Below are positions 1 to 9,785 of a stretch of DNA of 64,000 nt, in pieces; within the stretch, counting starts at the first letter, position 1; every line of letters begins with the position of its first letter. The stretch comes from Liolophura sinensis (taxonomy: Eukaryota; Mollusca; Polyplacophora; Chitonida; Chitonidae), in NCBI RefSeq assembly GCF_032854445.1, contig NC_088303.1, positions 10,673,501-10,737,500 of the forward strand. The letters run 5' to 3'. The translations under genes were made by a program, and so were the position numbers. The notes beneath the pieces are model-generated. The model worked only from the letters and a program-made list of their open reading frames with translations, ran no database searches and had not been told where the DNA came from.

Positions 1-62
1 TGATTTTGAGACACTTAAACACTTACTGCTTGTATCTACATATGCTCTATTATATTTTTCAG

Positions 63-168
63 AGTTTACACAAACAAGTGTGTGACGGACGACCCGGGGT
101 GTGTGACGAAATGGACCCACCCGACGGGGAAATGGTCAAGTCAGAACTTTACAGAGTTAACTTCACAG
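63..168 (+). CDS. mGluR: mGluR-family receptor, exon for the end of the ligand-binding domain
   Basis: This is an internal coding exon of a metabotropic glutamate receptor, a class C GPCR of the neuronal plasma membrane that binds glutamate outside the cell. The polypyrimidine tract and AG at 61-62 define the acceptor, and CACAG|GTACGG at 168/169 is the donor. Read from base 63 it gives 35 codons with no stop, including HKQVCDGRPGVCDEMDPPDG and ending RVNFT. It leaves one base (phase 1), which completes a Gly codon with the next exon. The CxGxPGxCDxMxPxDG pattern is the family signature near the end of the Venus-flytrap (ANF receptor) domain. An acceptor two bases later is possible but would break the frame. 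Everything upstream (signal peptide, glutamate-binding lobes) lies before the window. Family assignment is by recognition of conserved residues. Confidence 0.9.
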
Positions 169-735
169 GTACGGACAATTAATAAAAGAAAGGACGTTAT
201 AATTAGGTTTCCAGGTAAAATTGGAAAGACTTAAGAATCAACTCAGGTGGCATTTGTCATTCTTCTTATGATTATTTAACATTAAATATCATAATTAGGG
301 AATTCTGACCACCTGTCAATTTGCGTCTGCAACTAGATAGTGTACAGCAACGTCCATTAATTTTGTCACGAGTGTGTCTCCTCCAACCTTCAAACTCTCC
401 GAGGTTTATCTTATAGTGGAATCGGCATCGAGAACACAACTCTAAATAATTAAATAAAAAACATTATGTGATATCTCATGTTTTGCTCATGGATGGAATC
501 GTATTTGTGTATTGTATATCGTCAACATTTACCAAATTAAGAGGAATTGAAAACATGATCAGAAGCATGGCGACTGCACGGTTTATGTTATAATGAGAAA
601 ACCCGGTTTCAACTCAATGCCGCAGCCCAACATAGGTAAATAAAAGTTGTTTTCTTGTCTTCAGAAGGATTGTTTTTAATATGGCTGTCTGAAATGGAAA
701 ATATTAACCAAAATTTCGTGTTGTTGTTTATCCAG
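169..735 (+). other. mGluR intron
   Basis: This intron lies between the two ligand-domain exons and is bounded by GT at 169 and a TTTATCCAG acceptor at 735. The sequence is AT-rich and I see no repeat or second gene in it. The short open frames that overlap the next exon are out of frame with it. Confidence 0.7.
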
Positions 736-875
736 GTTTGTCTGGACAACAGTTTAACTTCCTGTCCAATGGAGACGGTCCAAACAAGTACCGGATTCTT
801 AATTTCCGGAAATTTGGACCCGGGAATTTCCGCTGGGTAACTGTAGGATACTTCATTGACGGAAAGCTGACACAG
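736..875 (+). CDS. mGluR: mGluR-family receptor, last ligand-binding-domain exon
   Basis: This exon follows acceptor TCCAG at 731-735 and ends at donor ACACAG|GTGATA. With the single base carried over from exon 63-168 it reads G-LSGQQFNFLSNGDGPNKYR, then ILNFRKFGPGNFRWVTVGYF and IDGKLTQ. It ends in phase 0, which fits the next exon exactly. The GxxVxFxxNGDxPxxYxIxNxQ-like segment is typical of the last strands of the mGluR Venus-flytrap domain, just before the linker to the cysteine-rich domain. No frameshift or stop is seen. It joins the receptor's glutamate-binding module to the stalk. Confidence 0.9.
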
Positions 876-1121
876 GTGATACATGCAAAACACAATACCA
901 GATATCACAGTTTGTATGATAAACATTCAGACTGTATGTTTTATCTAACATGTTAGAAGTGTGTCTTATTTTGCACCTTGATTTTGTATGTTCTTTGTAC
1001 AGGGCAAGAGGTTATACAGCATTCTGGTGCAAATGACTCACCATTAATTCTTACTACAAGTGAAACATAAAAAAACGCCCGAGTTCAGCTGTGCATGATT
1101 ACGAAAAATTAGATAGCCATT
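876..1121 (+). other. mGluR intron, 5' part
   Basis: This is the unremarkable AT-rich start of the 2.8-kb intron that runs to 3643. The minisatellite, a plain stretch and a SINE follow within the same intron. Confidence 0.6.
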
Positions 1122-2240
1122 CCATAATGATGATGTGTGACCAGCAAGCAATTATTACATTGTCCTCACTACCATAACCGTTATATGTCACCGGCAAAAA
1201 ATTATTACACTGTTGTCACTACCATAACGGTTATGTGTGACCAGCAAGCAATTATTATAATGTCGTCACTACCATAACGGCCATGTGTGACCCGCAATCA
1301 ATTATTACAGAGTCTTCACTACCAAAACGGTTATGTGTCATCGGCAAACAATTATTAAACTGACTGTCGTCGCTATCATAACGGTTTTATGTGACCAGCA
1401 AGCAATTATTACACTCTCATCACTACCATATCGGTCAATGACCAGCAAGCAATTATTACATTGTCCTCACTACCATAACCGTTACGTGTGATCAGCAAAA
1501 ATTCTTACAGTCTTCGCTACCTTAACGGTTATGTGTGATCAGCAAATATTATTACACTGTCTCCGTTAACATAACGGTTATGTGTGAACGGGATACAATA
1601 TTACGCTGTCGACACTACCATAACGGTTATGTGTGAACGGGACACAATATTACGCTGTCGACGCTACAATAACGGTTATGTGTGACCACGACACAATTTT
1701 ATGCTGTCGATACTACTATAACGGGTATGTGTGACCAAGACACAGTATTAGGCTTTCGTTATGCTATCATAACAGTTATGTTTGACCATGTCGCAATATT
1801 ACGCTGTCGACACTACCATAACGGTTATGTTTGACCAGGACACAATATTACGCTGTCGATGCTACCATAACCGTTATGTGTGACCTGGACACAATATTAC
1901 GCTGTCGACGCTACCATAACGATTATGTTTGACCAGGATACAGTATTACGCTGTCGACGCTACCATAACGGGTATGTGTGAACAGGACACAATATTACGC
2001 TGTCGACGATACCATAACGGGTATGTTTGACCACGACACAATATTACGCTGTCGACGCTACCATAACGGGTATGTTTGACCAGGATACAGTATTACGCTG
2101 TCGACGCTACCATAACGGGTATGTGTGAACAGGACACAATATTACGCTGTCGACGCTACCATAACGGGTATGTTTGACCACGACACAATATTACGCTGTC
2201 GACGCTACCATAACGGGTATGTTTCACTAGTAATTATTAC
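1122..2240. repeat. 49-50 bp minisatellite, about 22 copies, in mGluR intron
   Basis: The array consists of tandem units built around ACCATAACGGTTATGTGTGA and ACACAATATTACGCTGTCGA. Early units (from about 1128) are 50 bp with an AGCAAGCAATTATTAC centre. Later units are 49 bp with a GGACACAATATTACGC centre, and this second type has taken over towards 2230. At 1930-2230 three variant units (CAGGATACAG, CAGGACACAA, CACGACACAA) repeat in the same order, a 147-bp higher-order unit present about twice. The short open frame in the array is a repeat artefact. Confidence 0.93.
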
Positions 2241-3100
2241 CAATTACAATCATTACACGGTCGTCGCTCATTTTCTCCGACATACGTGCTCTAGTTTTAA
2301 AACTCATTGATGTTCTACTTCATAATTGCAATTAATTCCGACGATGCCTTGTGGGATAGAAGTTTATCAAGACGAAGTCCACTTCAAAGAGCAAAAAATA
2401 ACGCAATATCGCATGAGCTTATGCATCTTTGATTGCTTGTTAGGAAGGAATTATGGCCTTTGGATGTCATTCTCTTTTTTGTACCCTTTTTAACATATTA
2501 AAACACCACCAAATAAAGTTTCTTTATGAATACCCTAAATACTGCTGCATACCCAAAGACACACTATCATCAAAACTTCCAAAAATACCAGTATTCCTCT
2601 CACCATGTGTTGATTTCTCGATAAATATCTTTTTTTACATCAAGCAGGGTAAAATCCCAACCGTCTTTGGCAGTAATTGTGGCGCTTGGCATAAAATAGG
2701 AATTCAAATGGTCGGCAAATCCAGACAAACTGGAGTGTATGGCCTATAGATTTCCTTGGCAAGGCTAACAGCTAACCACTTACGCAAACTTTTGTCAAAC
2801 AGAGCCATAACGTATACCTCTGACAGGAATCCAAACGACCTCATTGTATTGACAGCTGAACCATCAGGCTCCGCCTCAGCCGGTATTAGATCTAGGACTG
2901 CAGATTCACAGTCAGGATACATTTAAGTTTGAAAATCACCTCAGCTGAGCAATGCCCGGTAAACTGCCACAAAACTTGAGGGGTATTAGGGTTTTCGTCT
3001 TTATGTGGTAGCAAATATCTTTACTTATAACTATAAATGCCACAAATATTTAGTTAAGCATTAAACGTCTGAAAAGATACTGAAGCGGTTTTACCCTTAG
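2241..3100. other. Intron sequence without recognisable features
   Basis: This is unique-looking intronic DNA between the minisatellite and the SINE. Short open frames occur on both strands (2453-2749 +, 2704-2922 -), but neither has splice context or recognisable protein character. Confidence 0.5.
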
Positions 3101-3114
3101 CCGCTACACGGGGA

Positions 3115-3369
3115 TTGATTTTTTTTTTTTGATTGGTGTTTTACGCCGTACTCAAGAATATTTCACTTATACGACGGCGGCCAGCATTATGGTGGGTGGA
3201 AACCGGGCATGGCCCGGGGGAAACCCACGACCATCCGCAGGTTGCTGACAGACCTTCTCACGTACGGCCGGAGAGGAAGCCAGCATGAGCTGGACTTGAA
3301 CTCACAGCGACCGCATTGGTGAGAGACTCCTGGGTCATTACGCTGCGCTAGCGCTTTAACCGACTGAGC
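3115..3369 (-). mobile_element. SINE family A, full-length, with 14-bp target duplication
   Basis: On the minus strand this is a tRNA-derived SINE: a head starting GGCTCAGTCGGTTAAAGCGC, a middle containing GTTCAAGTCCAGCTCATGCT, a conserved body with CCGGTTTCCACCCACCATAA and a 3' end CTTGAGTACGGCGTAAAACA followed by an A-rich tail (the T run at 3120-3130 on the + strand). CCGCTACACGGGGA flanks it on both sides (3101-3114 and 3370-3383), a perfect 14-bp duplication that fits LINE-driven insertion. It lies in the mGluR intron, antisense to the gene. Five or more decayed relatives occur elsewhere in the window. Confidence 0.92.
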
Positions 3370-3643
3370 CCGCTACACGGGGAAATGTCCAATACGAATA
3401 CATCGGCCTGTTGCCATCATTCTATCTGATAGAACCGATAAAACTAGAGTTACAATTAGAATATCGCTTGTGGTATACCACAGACTTAAAATGACTCAAA
3501 AAGAGGGGTCTGGGCGGTAGGCGAGCTATTAAAATCAGTTACAACATCACTGAGATTTTTCGGTGCACAATTTAATTATTTAATCTGACCACCTGGAGAA
3601 AACATGATGTCCGCCAAACACATTATTCCTCTTTTTTTCCCAG

Positions 3644-4769
3644 ATGAACCGCACGTTGCTACAGTACCGACAGGAGGAGCCGGACCACCCTGAATCTGTC
3701 TGCAGCAAACCGTGTAACACGGGCGAGGCTCAGGAACCCGTCAACGACGGCTCCTGCTGCTGGACATGTATCACCTGTACCAAGTATCAGTACTTACCCA
3801 CCCCTGCCAAGTGCCAGGAGTGTGCCATGGGAACGCTACCAAACGCCAACAAGACAGTCTGTGTCCCCATTCCTCCCATCTACCTGTCCTACACAGACGG
3901 GGTGGCCATTGGGGCCATGATCTTTTCTTCCATTGGAATCATCGCCACGGTGTTCGTCATCACGGTGTTCTCCAAGTACAACGATACGCCGGTTGTGAAG
4001 GCGTCGGGCCGGGAACTCAGCTTTGTGCTTCTCTCTGGCATTTTCCTCTGTTACTCAATGACTTTCATTCTCATTTCGAAACCTGGCGTCATCATGTGTG
4101 GAATGCAAAGATTTGGCATAGGCTTGTGTTTCGCGCTGTGCTATGGCGCCATTTTAACAAAAACCAATAGGATTGCCAGGATTTTCCGAGCCGGGAAGCG
4201 AACGGCAAAGCGTCCAAAGTTTATAAGTCCCAAATCCCAGTTATTTATATGTTTTGGACTCATTAGTTTACAAGTAATTATTGGTGTTCTGTGGCTATTT
4301 ATGACGCCTCCAAAAGCTGGACCTTTCTATGCCAATAGAGATGACCACCAGCTGGTCTGCATAGCCTGGGTGGGCTTTTCTTACATGATTGCACTGTCCT
4401 ATCCAAATATTCTTATAATAATATGCACAATATATGCAATCTTGACTCGAAAGATTCCAGAGGCTTTCAACGAATCCAAATATATAGGATTTACTATGTA
4501 TACGACGTGTATTATTTGGCTGGCCTTTGTCCCAATATACTTCAGCACGGATAAAACAATCGAAATTAGGATTGCGACCATGTGCTTTACGATTAGCCTT
4601 AGTGGTACCGTGGCTCTGGTGTGTATGTTTACCCCGAAGCTCTACATCATACTACTGCACCCTGAGAGGAACGTGCGCCAGTCTATGATGGCCTCCAAGA
4701 CCTCATCCGTCTCGTACAAGTATAACTCCACTTCCACGTCCCGCGTTGACTCCGGTACGCAATCTGATG
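3644..4769 (+). CDS. mGluR: mGluR-family receptor, exon for cysteine-rich domain, seven-helix domain and proximal tail
   Basis: This large exon encodes the signalling core: the linker that passes on glutamate binding and the G-protein-coupling seven-helix bundle. The acceptor is TTTTTTTCCCAG at 3643, phase 0, and ATG at 3644 is an internal Met, not a start. Residues 20-73 hold nine cysteines (20, 24, 38, 39, 42, 45, 57, 60, 73), which is the complete NCD3G domain. Seven helices follow, roughly 86-109, 122-144, 151-173, 199-219, 241-266, 281-300 and 311-333. Class C landmarks are NDTPVVKASGRELS after helix 1, the Cys152-Cys239 loop pair, LTKTNRIARIF, PKFISP, IGFTMYTTCIIWLAFVPIYF and FTPKLY. 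The donor is CTGATG|GTATGT (phase 1). Motifs resemble vertebrate groups II/III (PKFISP) and group I (FVPIYF, VALVCMFTPK), so I do not assign a subgroup. It is intact, with no stop or frameshift. Confidence 0.96.
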
Positions 4770-4807
4770 GTATGTTAGGAATAGTAGCAGCATGCGAAGG
4801 CTTGTAA
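4770..4807 (+). other. Open read-through past the mGluR donor (possible alternative tail)
   Basis: If the donor at 4769/4770 is not used, the frame continues with GMLGIVAACEGL and stops at 4805-4807. Intron retention or an extended exon would give a receptor with a short tail. The donor itself (GTATGT) is good, so splicing is the default expectation. Confidence 0.35.
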
Positions 4808-5545
4808 GTGCATGAACAGGTATGTCAGAAAGGAAAGCATTGTATGAAAGAGAGCATTTGTTCATGAACAAATATGCTGATGGAGAAGCCGAGAGAGTGT
4901 GTGCATTCTTGAACAGATATATTAGTAAGGAAAGCATTATGTGAAAGAAACCTCTACTCATGAACAGTTAGCACGTATAGGAAAAACTACATGTAAGAGT
5001 GTGCATTTAGGCAAAGATATAGGGAAAGCTCTTATGTAAAAAGTGTGCATTCATGAACAGCTGTGCTAGCAGGTACGGGGGAAAATATTTAAACCAATGC
5101 ATTCAGTCTAAGATATCGGGAAACCTCTGTGTGGAAAAAGTGTGCATTCATGAATAGTTATGCTAACAAGGATAGGGAAATGTGTGGAAGAGAGTATGCA
5201 TTCAGGCTAAGATACAGGGAAAGCTCTGTGTGGAGAAAGTCTGCATTCATAAATAGTTATGCCAACACGTATGGGGAAATGTATGAAAGACAGTATACAT
5301 TCAGGCAAAGATATAGGGAAAGCTCTGTGTGGAAAAAGTATGCATTCATGAACAGGTATGTAGATAGGAGGGTGCTGCACAGGGAAAGGGTGTTCATTAA
5401 TGAACAAGTACATTAGCAAAGAATGGAAAGTACTTACAAGCGCTATATGGAGAAATAATGTGCAGGTACTTTCGTTAGAAAAGATCTGTGTGGAAGAAGT
5501 CGTGGATTCCTGAACATATGTGTTCATAAGGAAAACGTTATACGG
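4800..5545. repeat. Diverged ~48-bp / ~97-bp tandem repeat in mGluR intron
   Basis: Degenerate repeats carry GCATTCATGAACAG-, ATAGGGAAAGCTCTGTGTGG- and TATGCTAACA-like words. The clearest copies of CTCTGTGTGGAAAAAGT start near 5124, 5220 and 5318, a step of about 97 bp. A half-step of about 48 bp is also visible (GAAAGAGAGCATTTGTTCAT and relatives from 4843). The open frames on both strands (for example 5207-5596 -) follow the repeat and are not judged genes. Confidence 0.75.
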
Positions 5546-7296
5546 TGTAAGGGAGTGTGGTAATGGGTACAGAAAGCGACGCAGTAGAGAATACATATGA
5601 TGTGTAAAACGTGACTACTACACTTACCTCTTAACAGAATTGTCCACAAATGACATGTTGACTTCAGTTGTTCATAGGCTAATTGTAATTTTAATGCTTT
5701 CATAAATGGTAAACATGGTAGCATTTTGAGAACACGTTGTCAAAATGCTATCCTTTGCCATGATATGTGTACAGAAATTTAGACAGAGGGTGTCATGAAT
5801 AGACTGATGTACACTAGTGTAAATGTGGGAAAGTGAGCGTTGTGAACAATTACATGTGTGTTTGTAAATGGAGAATGGCTTTGAGTGGATCTAAATATAG
5901 GCTGTGTTCTCTATAAACTTGTCTGTTTCTTGTGAAAGATTTGTTTGGAAAAACACGATGCATGCAGAAATAGATCGTTACGTGCCATGATAATTTGTAC
6001 CTAATCCATGTTGGGACGTGCATTATCCATAGTATACAAAGCGGTCTGTTAAGGGAATAGCTTAATGCCAGGAGTAACATTGAAGATCGTGTGAGATGTA
6101 TTTATACATATATAAATGAGTCTATAGTAAAAGATGTGGGCCTCATCAAAACCATAATTCACCAAGGAACTGTAAGCCCATTGATTCTTCATGTTTGAAG
6201 CACTCGTGTGGGCATAAATACAGGGAAAGAAATATGAAGTATAAAACTGAAGATTGATATACATATCTACAATTGCTATTTGTTGATTTACTGGATTTAG
6301 ACCAAACACTCATTGACTCTAGAGTATTTGACGTAGATGAACGCTGTTGAGAGTGACGTTTTAGTTGAATGAGCCAATAATAGGGGTGTGTGTCGTTAAA
6401 AGATTCAACCTTTTCGTCATCATTATTAGTTAATTTTTTGGCCTCAGCTAATATTGCAGGACCAATCTTATTTCCAGCCAACCACGCCTTTTACACGCTG
6501 CTTTTGTATTTAAATCTGCTATTTGCAGCTGAGATTGTCGCGTGTGCGGGTGACAAAGAATACTTATTGCGTGGCCAATTTCATAATACATGAAAGAATG
6601 AAATCATTTAACATTTATGGGGATGAATTAAATTGGTATTCATATCCAGTGTATGATGACATTGCCATGTTTATATGAGTGCCACTCCACACTGAATACA
6701 GTCGTTGTACTTTAGTGAGAAAATGAAACTATTGATGTTGCAGTTAATATAAAACCTGTTGTAGAATTTTAGTTCTTGTAGAATATTAACATGAACGTGT
6801 TTAGTCGTTAAGTGTCACATAATCACTCGGTAAATAGTCTCAATCAGTAATTCAGTCTGCAGTTTGCAGTTAATCGTTTAGTCAGCCAGTCATGCAAACG
6901 ATTAGTATCCACGTCACTCAAATCAGTGCGCCTGCCACTCTGGTTATTACTCTTTTAACAAATTAGTTAGGGAATTATTTGGAGATTTATGTCCGTTTGA
7001 TATTGTTGATGTGAAATCTGTTTCACATACCATTACTGGTATTTAGATCGAGTGTGACTGCCAATTGACGCAACACGCCCTGTTTTTTTCGGTTAATCGG
7101 TCAGTAAGAGACCTTGTTTTCCGCATAAATTCCTAAAAGTGAAGAGAAACACATGAAGGTATGACAGAAAAATGCCTTCATTTTCGAAATAACAAAATAA
7201 TTGGGTCATTCGTTGAGGGTACAGTATTTTTGGCCCTGTGACAGATCGTTCACACTTCATTCTTTGCTCACCTGACTGCTTCCGCTTTCCCCACAG
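5546..7296 (+). other. Remaining mGluR intron, no features seen
   Basis: This AT-rich intron sequence ends in a good acceptor (GCTTCCGCTTTCCCCACAG at 7278-7296). The open frames at 6049-6481 (-) and 6390-6593 (+) lack splice context and recognisable motifs. Confidence 0.55.
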
Positions 7297-7425
7297 ATAT
7301 GGAGATGACGCAACGCCTGAAGCCTTCCAGTTCCTTCAGCAGTGGACTTAGTCGATCCACGAGCGCCACCCAGACCTGCAGTAATGGAACGAGCATCAGC
7401 ACCCAGACTCTGGACAGCATTGGTC
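7297..7425 (+). CDS. mGluR: mGluR-family receptor, cytoplasmic-tail exon
   Basis: This exon encodes part of the intracellular C-terminal tail, where mGluRs bind scaffold and transport proteins. The acceptor CCCCACAG supplies two bases (AT) that complete the Asp codon begun at 4769, giving D-MEMTQRLKPSSSFSSGLSRS and then TSATQTCSNGTSISTQTLDSIG. The tail is Ser/Thr-rich, which suits phosphorylation, and carries ATQT and STQT motifs plus GTQS at the end of the previous exon. These resemble dynein light chain LC8 sites. The donor chosen is GGTC|GTGAGT (phase 1). A weaker one lies three bases earlier. If neither is used, the frame runs on to a stop at 7479-7481, which would make this the terminal exon. 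An AATAAA lies at 8272. No typical C-terminal PDZ ligand is visible here. Confidence 0.82.
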
Positions 7426-7508
7426 GTGAGTTAGACCGGGGGACGTGCAGTTATGAACGTTGTATATCACCGAAAACCTAACGGCTTGGGTGTAAACCGG
7501 GGAAAGCC

Positions 7509-7628
7509 GGCTAGATCGTGGCCCAGACGGTGACGTCAGCTGGATCGTGGCCCAGATGGTGACGTCAGATAGATCATGGCCCAGATGGTGACGTCAAATA
7601 GATTGTGGCCCAGATGGTGACGTCATGG
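7509..7628. promoter_or_regulatory. 29-bp tandem repeat with four CRE palindromes
   Basis: Four units of 29 bp (GTGGCCCAGATGGTGACGTC followed by AGATAGATC) each hold a perfect TGACGTCA, at 7531, 7560, 7589 and 7618. TGACGTCA is the canonical cAMP response element bound by CREB/ATF factors. The array starts 84 bp after the last recognised mGluR exon, inside its next intron or 3' UTR. Binding is inferred. Four sites in fixed phase could also simply be a by-product of tandem duplication of one site. Confidence 0.75.
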
Positions 7629-7904
7629 CTGGTGGACACAGATAGCAGTTTGATACTCTGACGTATGAGTAGGTTTGAACGAAGTGCTATCCGTGAACAA
7701 GCCAGCTTGAACCAGTGGAGTGCAGTGGTAGTTCGTCATTTGTGTGGAAATCCCAGGCAAAGCACTTTGACACAAAGCATTTGCCTGAAAGAGATGTAAG
7801 GGCGGGCCAGGTGAAATATGAATCTTGGATTTTAGCCAAAGCCAAGCACATGGACATCATCAGTATTGTGAGAAAAAAGCCTCTTGCCAAAGCCCAATGA
7901 TACC

Positions 7905-8300
7905 ATGTGCATCGTGGTATAACGAATAGTGCAATAACACCATGTACATACCTGACATAAGTGTAAATGGTGGTGAAAACGCCCGAGAAAACCTAATAGG
8001 TGAATTAGAAGTGGAAGTGTGAACCACGAGTGATGAAGTCCATGAAAGGCAGATAGACACCATGGGCGTAACTGATAGAAGTGTATATCGTGGTAAAAAT
8101 GCCTGAGAAAACGTAATAAAGACATACGTGAATTAGAAATGTGAACAACGAAGGATGAAGTTTGTGGAAGGCACAATGAATGTACCCGATAAATGTGTTT
8201 ATCGTGGGAACATAGCCGAGCGGAAAACACAATGACACTATAGGTATATAAAATAGAAGTATAAATGGCTAGAATAAAGACTAGCCAAAACATCGAACTA
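7905..8300. repeat. Diverged ~118-bp tandem repeat, about 2.6 units
   Basis: Successive units share AAGTGTAAATGGTGGT / AAGTGTATATCGTGGT / ATGTGTTTATCGTGGG, then CCGAGAAAACCTAATA / CCTGAGAAAACGTAAT and GTGAATTAGAA with GTGTGAAC. The long minus-strand open frame across it (7832-8416) follows the repeat and shows no protein family character. Confidence 0.65.
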
Positions 8301-8514
8301 GAAGTATGCAAGATGAAAGTGTTGTGCGACCTGAAAGTTTGTTTTGTTGAAGTCCAGTGAAAGCGCAGAGACATCGTAATTCTGATTGTTAGAAATTCCG
8401 TTTGAATTAATTCCAATTAGATACCTGAATTGCCATGATCGAGAGCTGTCAATGGTGATTTACATGGAGGACAACGCGCAACATTTGCATATTTGCATAT
8501 ATATCGTAAGTCCA

Positions 8515-8522
8515 TGACGTCA
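8515..8522. promoter_or_regulatory. Single CRE palindrome
   Basis: A perfect TGACGTCA lies about 0.9 kb past the four-site array. It is only worth noting because of that array. Confidence 0.4.
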
Positions 8523-8785
8523 GCAATTCATGCAGAAATCAGGCAACACCTGTCCACACGTGTGGGCTTATTTAATGAGACGAATAACATTCGAATTGTC
8601 GTCGTCATAGCTTAGAATAAGACCATTCTGACTGGATGATCGATCTGGATTTCTAATAGATGCTTAGGGTTTGACACTGACAGAACTTCACAACCTCGCC
8701 ACACGATGGAGTACAACTGCTGGCTCTACTCCAATTATCAGGCTTTGAATGTGATAGACGAATGCGACGTTTGGCAATGTTTGAT

Positions 8786-8985
8786 TATTTCTTTGACGCA
8801 CTCAAGAATATTATAATGATAGCCCGCCACGGCGCCCAGAATGATGGTGAGAAAAAAACGAACAGTCCGGGGGAAATCCATGGCCATTCGCAGGTTGCTG
8901 GCAGAATTCCCACGAAGATGAAGCCTACATTAGCTGGACTTGAACTCATAACGACCTGGGTCATTATTCTGCGCTATCTGTTTGA
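8786..8985 (-). mobile_element. SINE family A, decayed copy
   Basis: The copy is recognised by CGCACTCAAGAATATT, GGGGGAAATCCATGGCCATT, CGCAGGTTGCTGGCAGA and TAGCTGGACTTGAACTCA in the same order as the copy at 3115-3369. It has many substitutions and small deletions, so it is an old insertion. Confidence 0.8.
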
Positions 8986-9000
8986 TAAAATAAACTAAGA

Positions 9001-9565
9001 AAGACTTTACTAATGTCACAGGTTTATAGAGACTCAAAACGTTTTTAACAGGCATAGGAAGTCACTTCGTGACTGAATGGCGAGAAAAACAGAATTGTTA
9101 AAGCTGTCAATAAATAATAATAGAATAATCTCAAGTTAAACAGGCTATACATGAAATTTGGGCAGAACAAAATCCATTTTCGCAAATGGAATCAAATTTT
9201 TCCATTCCATTTAGTGGAAGAGAATTATTTGGGCAATTCCAAAATGATAGCACAAATTCGATTGGGTTTATGTGGATACATTTTTGCACAAAAATCTCCT
9301 CTGATAGCCTTTTGAAAGATTCAATTAGTGCGAGAAACTGAAAGTCTTCATTATTACAACGTCTAGAAACTTTTGGGAACTTTCTGCTCCTGTACATATT
9401 GATTGTACCGTATTGTGCTTTGAACCTTCAAGATTTTTGCACAAAGATTATTCTACAACAACTCTTGAAAGGAAGATTCCTCGGAAAAATTTAAACCACC
9501 CAATGGTGTCTAACGTTTTACATTCGATGATCCTACCCAGTTTTCAAAACAACCATCGACAAATG
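9001..9565. other. No recognised feature
   Basis: This stretch holds only short open frames on both strands (9131-9397 -, 9413-9643 +). They have no splice signals, domains or repeats that I recognise. Confidence 0.4.
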
Positions 9566-9785
9566 TCACAGGTTGGATACTTCATGGCAGGCGTGATAGG
9601 TTGGACTATTGATGACAGGCCTGGAACGTTTGAACATTCATGACAGGTGTGACGGAAAACGTGACACGTTGAAGCATTGAAAGAAGCCACAGGTTGGTGC
9701 ATTTATTGCATAAAGAAGTGACACGTTGGAGCCTTCATGAAAGAAGTGACATGTTGGAGCATTCATGAAAGAAGTGACAGATTTA
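9566..9785. repeat. Short degenerate tandem repeat, ~33 bp
   Basis: Repeats of GTTGGAGCATTCATGAAAGA followed by AGTGACA are clearest at 9715-9785. Decayed units (ACAGGTTGGATACTTCATGG and similar) extend leftward to 9566. Confidence 0.6.

Noticed and set aside
2125-2310. Small protein MNRTQYYAVDATITGMFDHD
   Set aside because: It is a translation of the 49-bp minisatellite.
3766-4170. Second + strand open frame inside the mGluR core exon
   Set aside because: It is a shadow frame of the receptor-coding sequence.
7832-8416. 194-codon minus-strand open frame
   Set aside because: It follows a diverged tandem repeat, has odd composition and no domain, and overlaps two other open frames.
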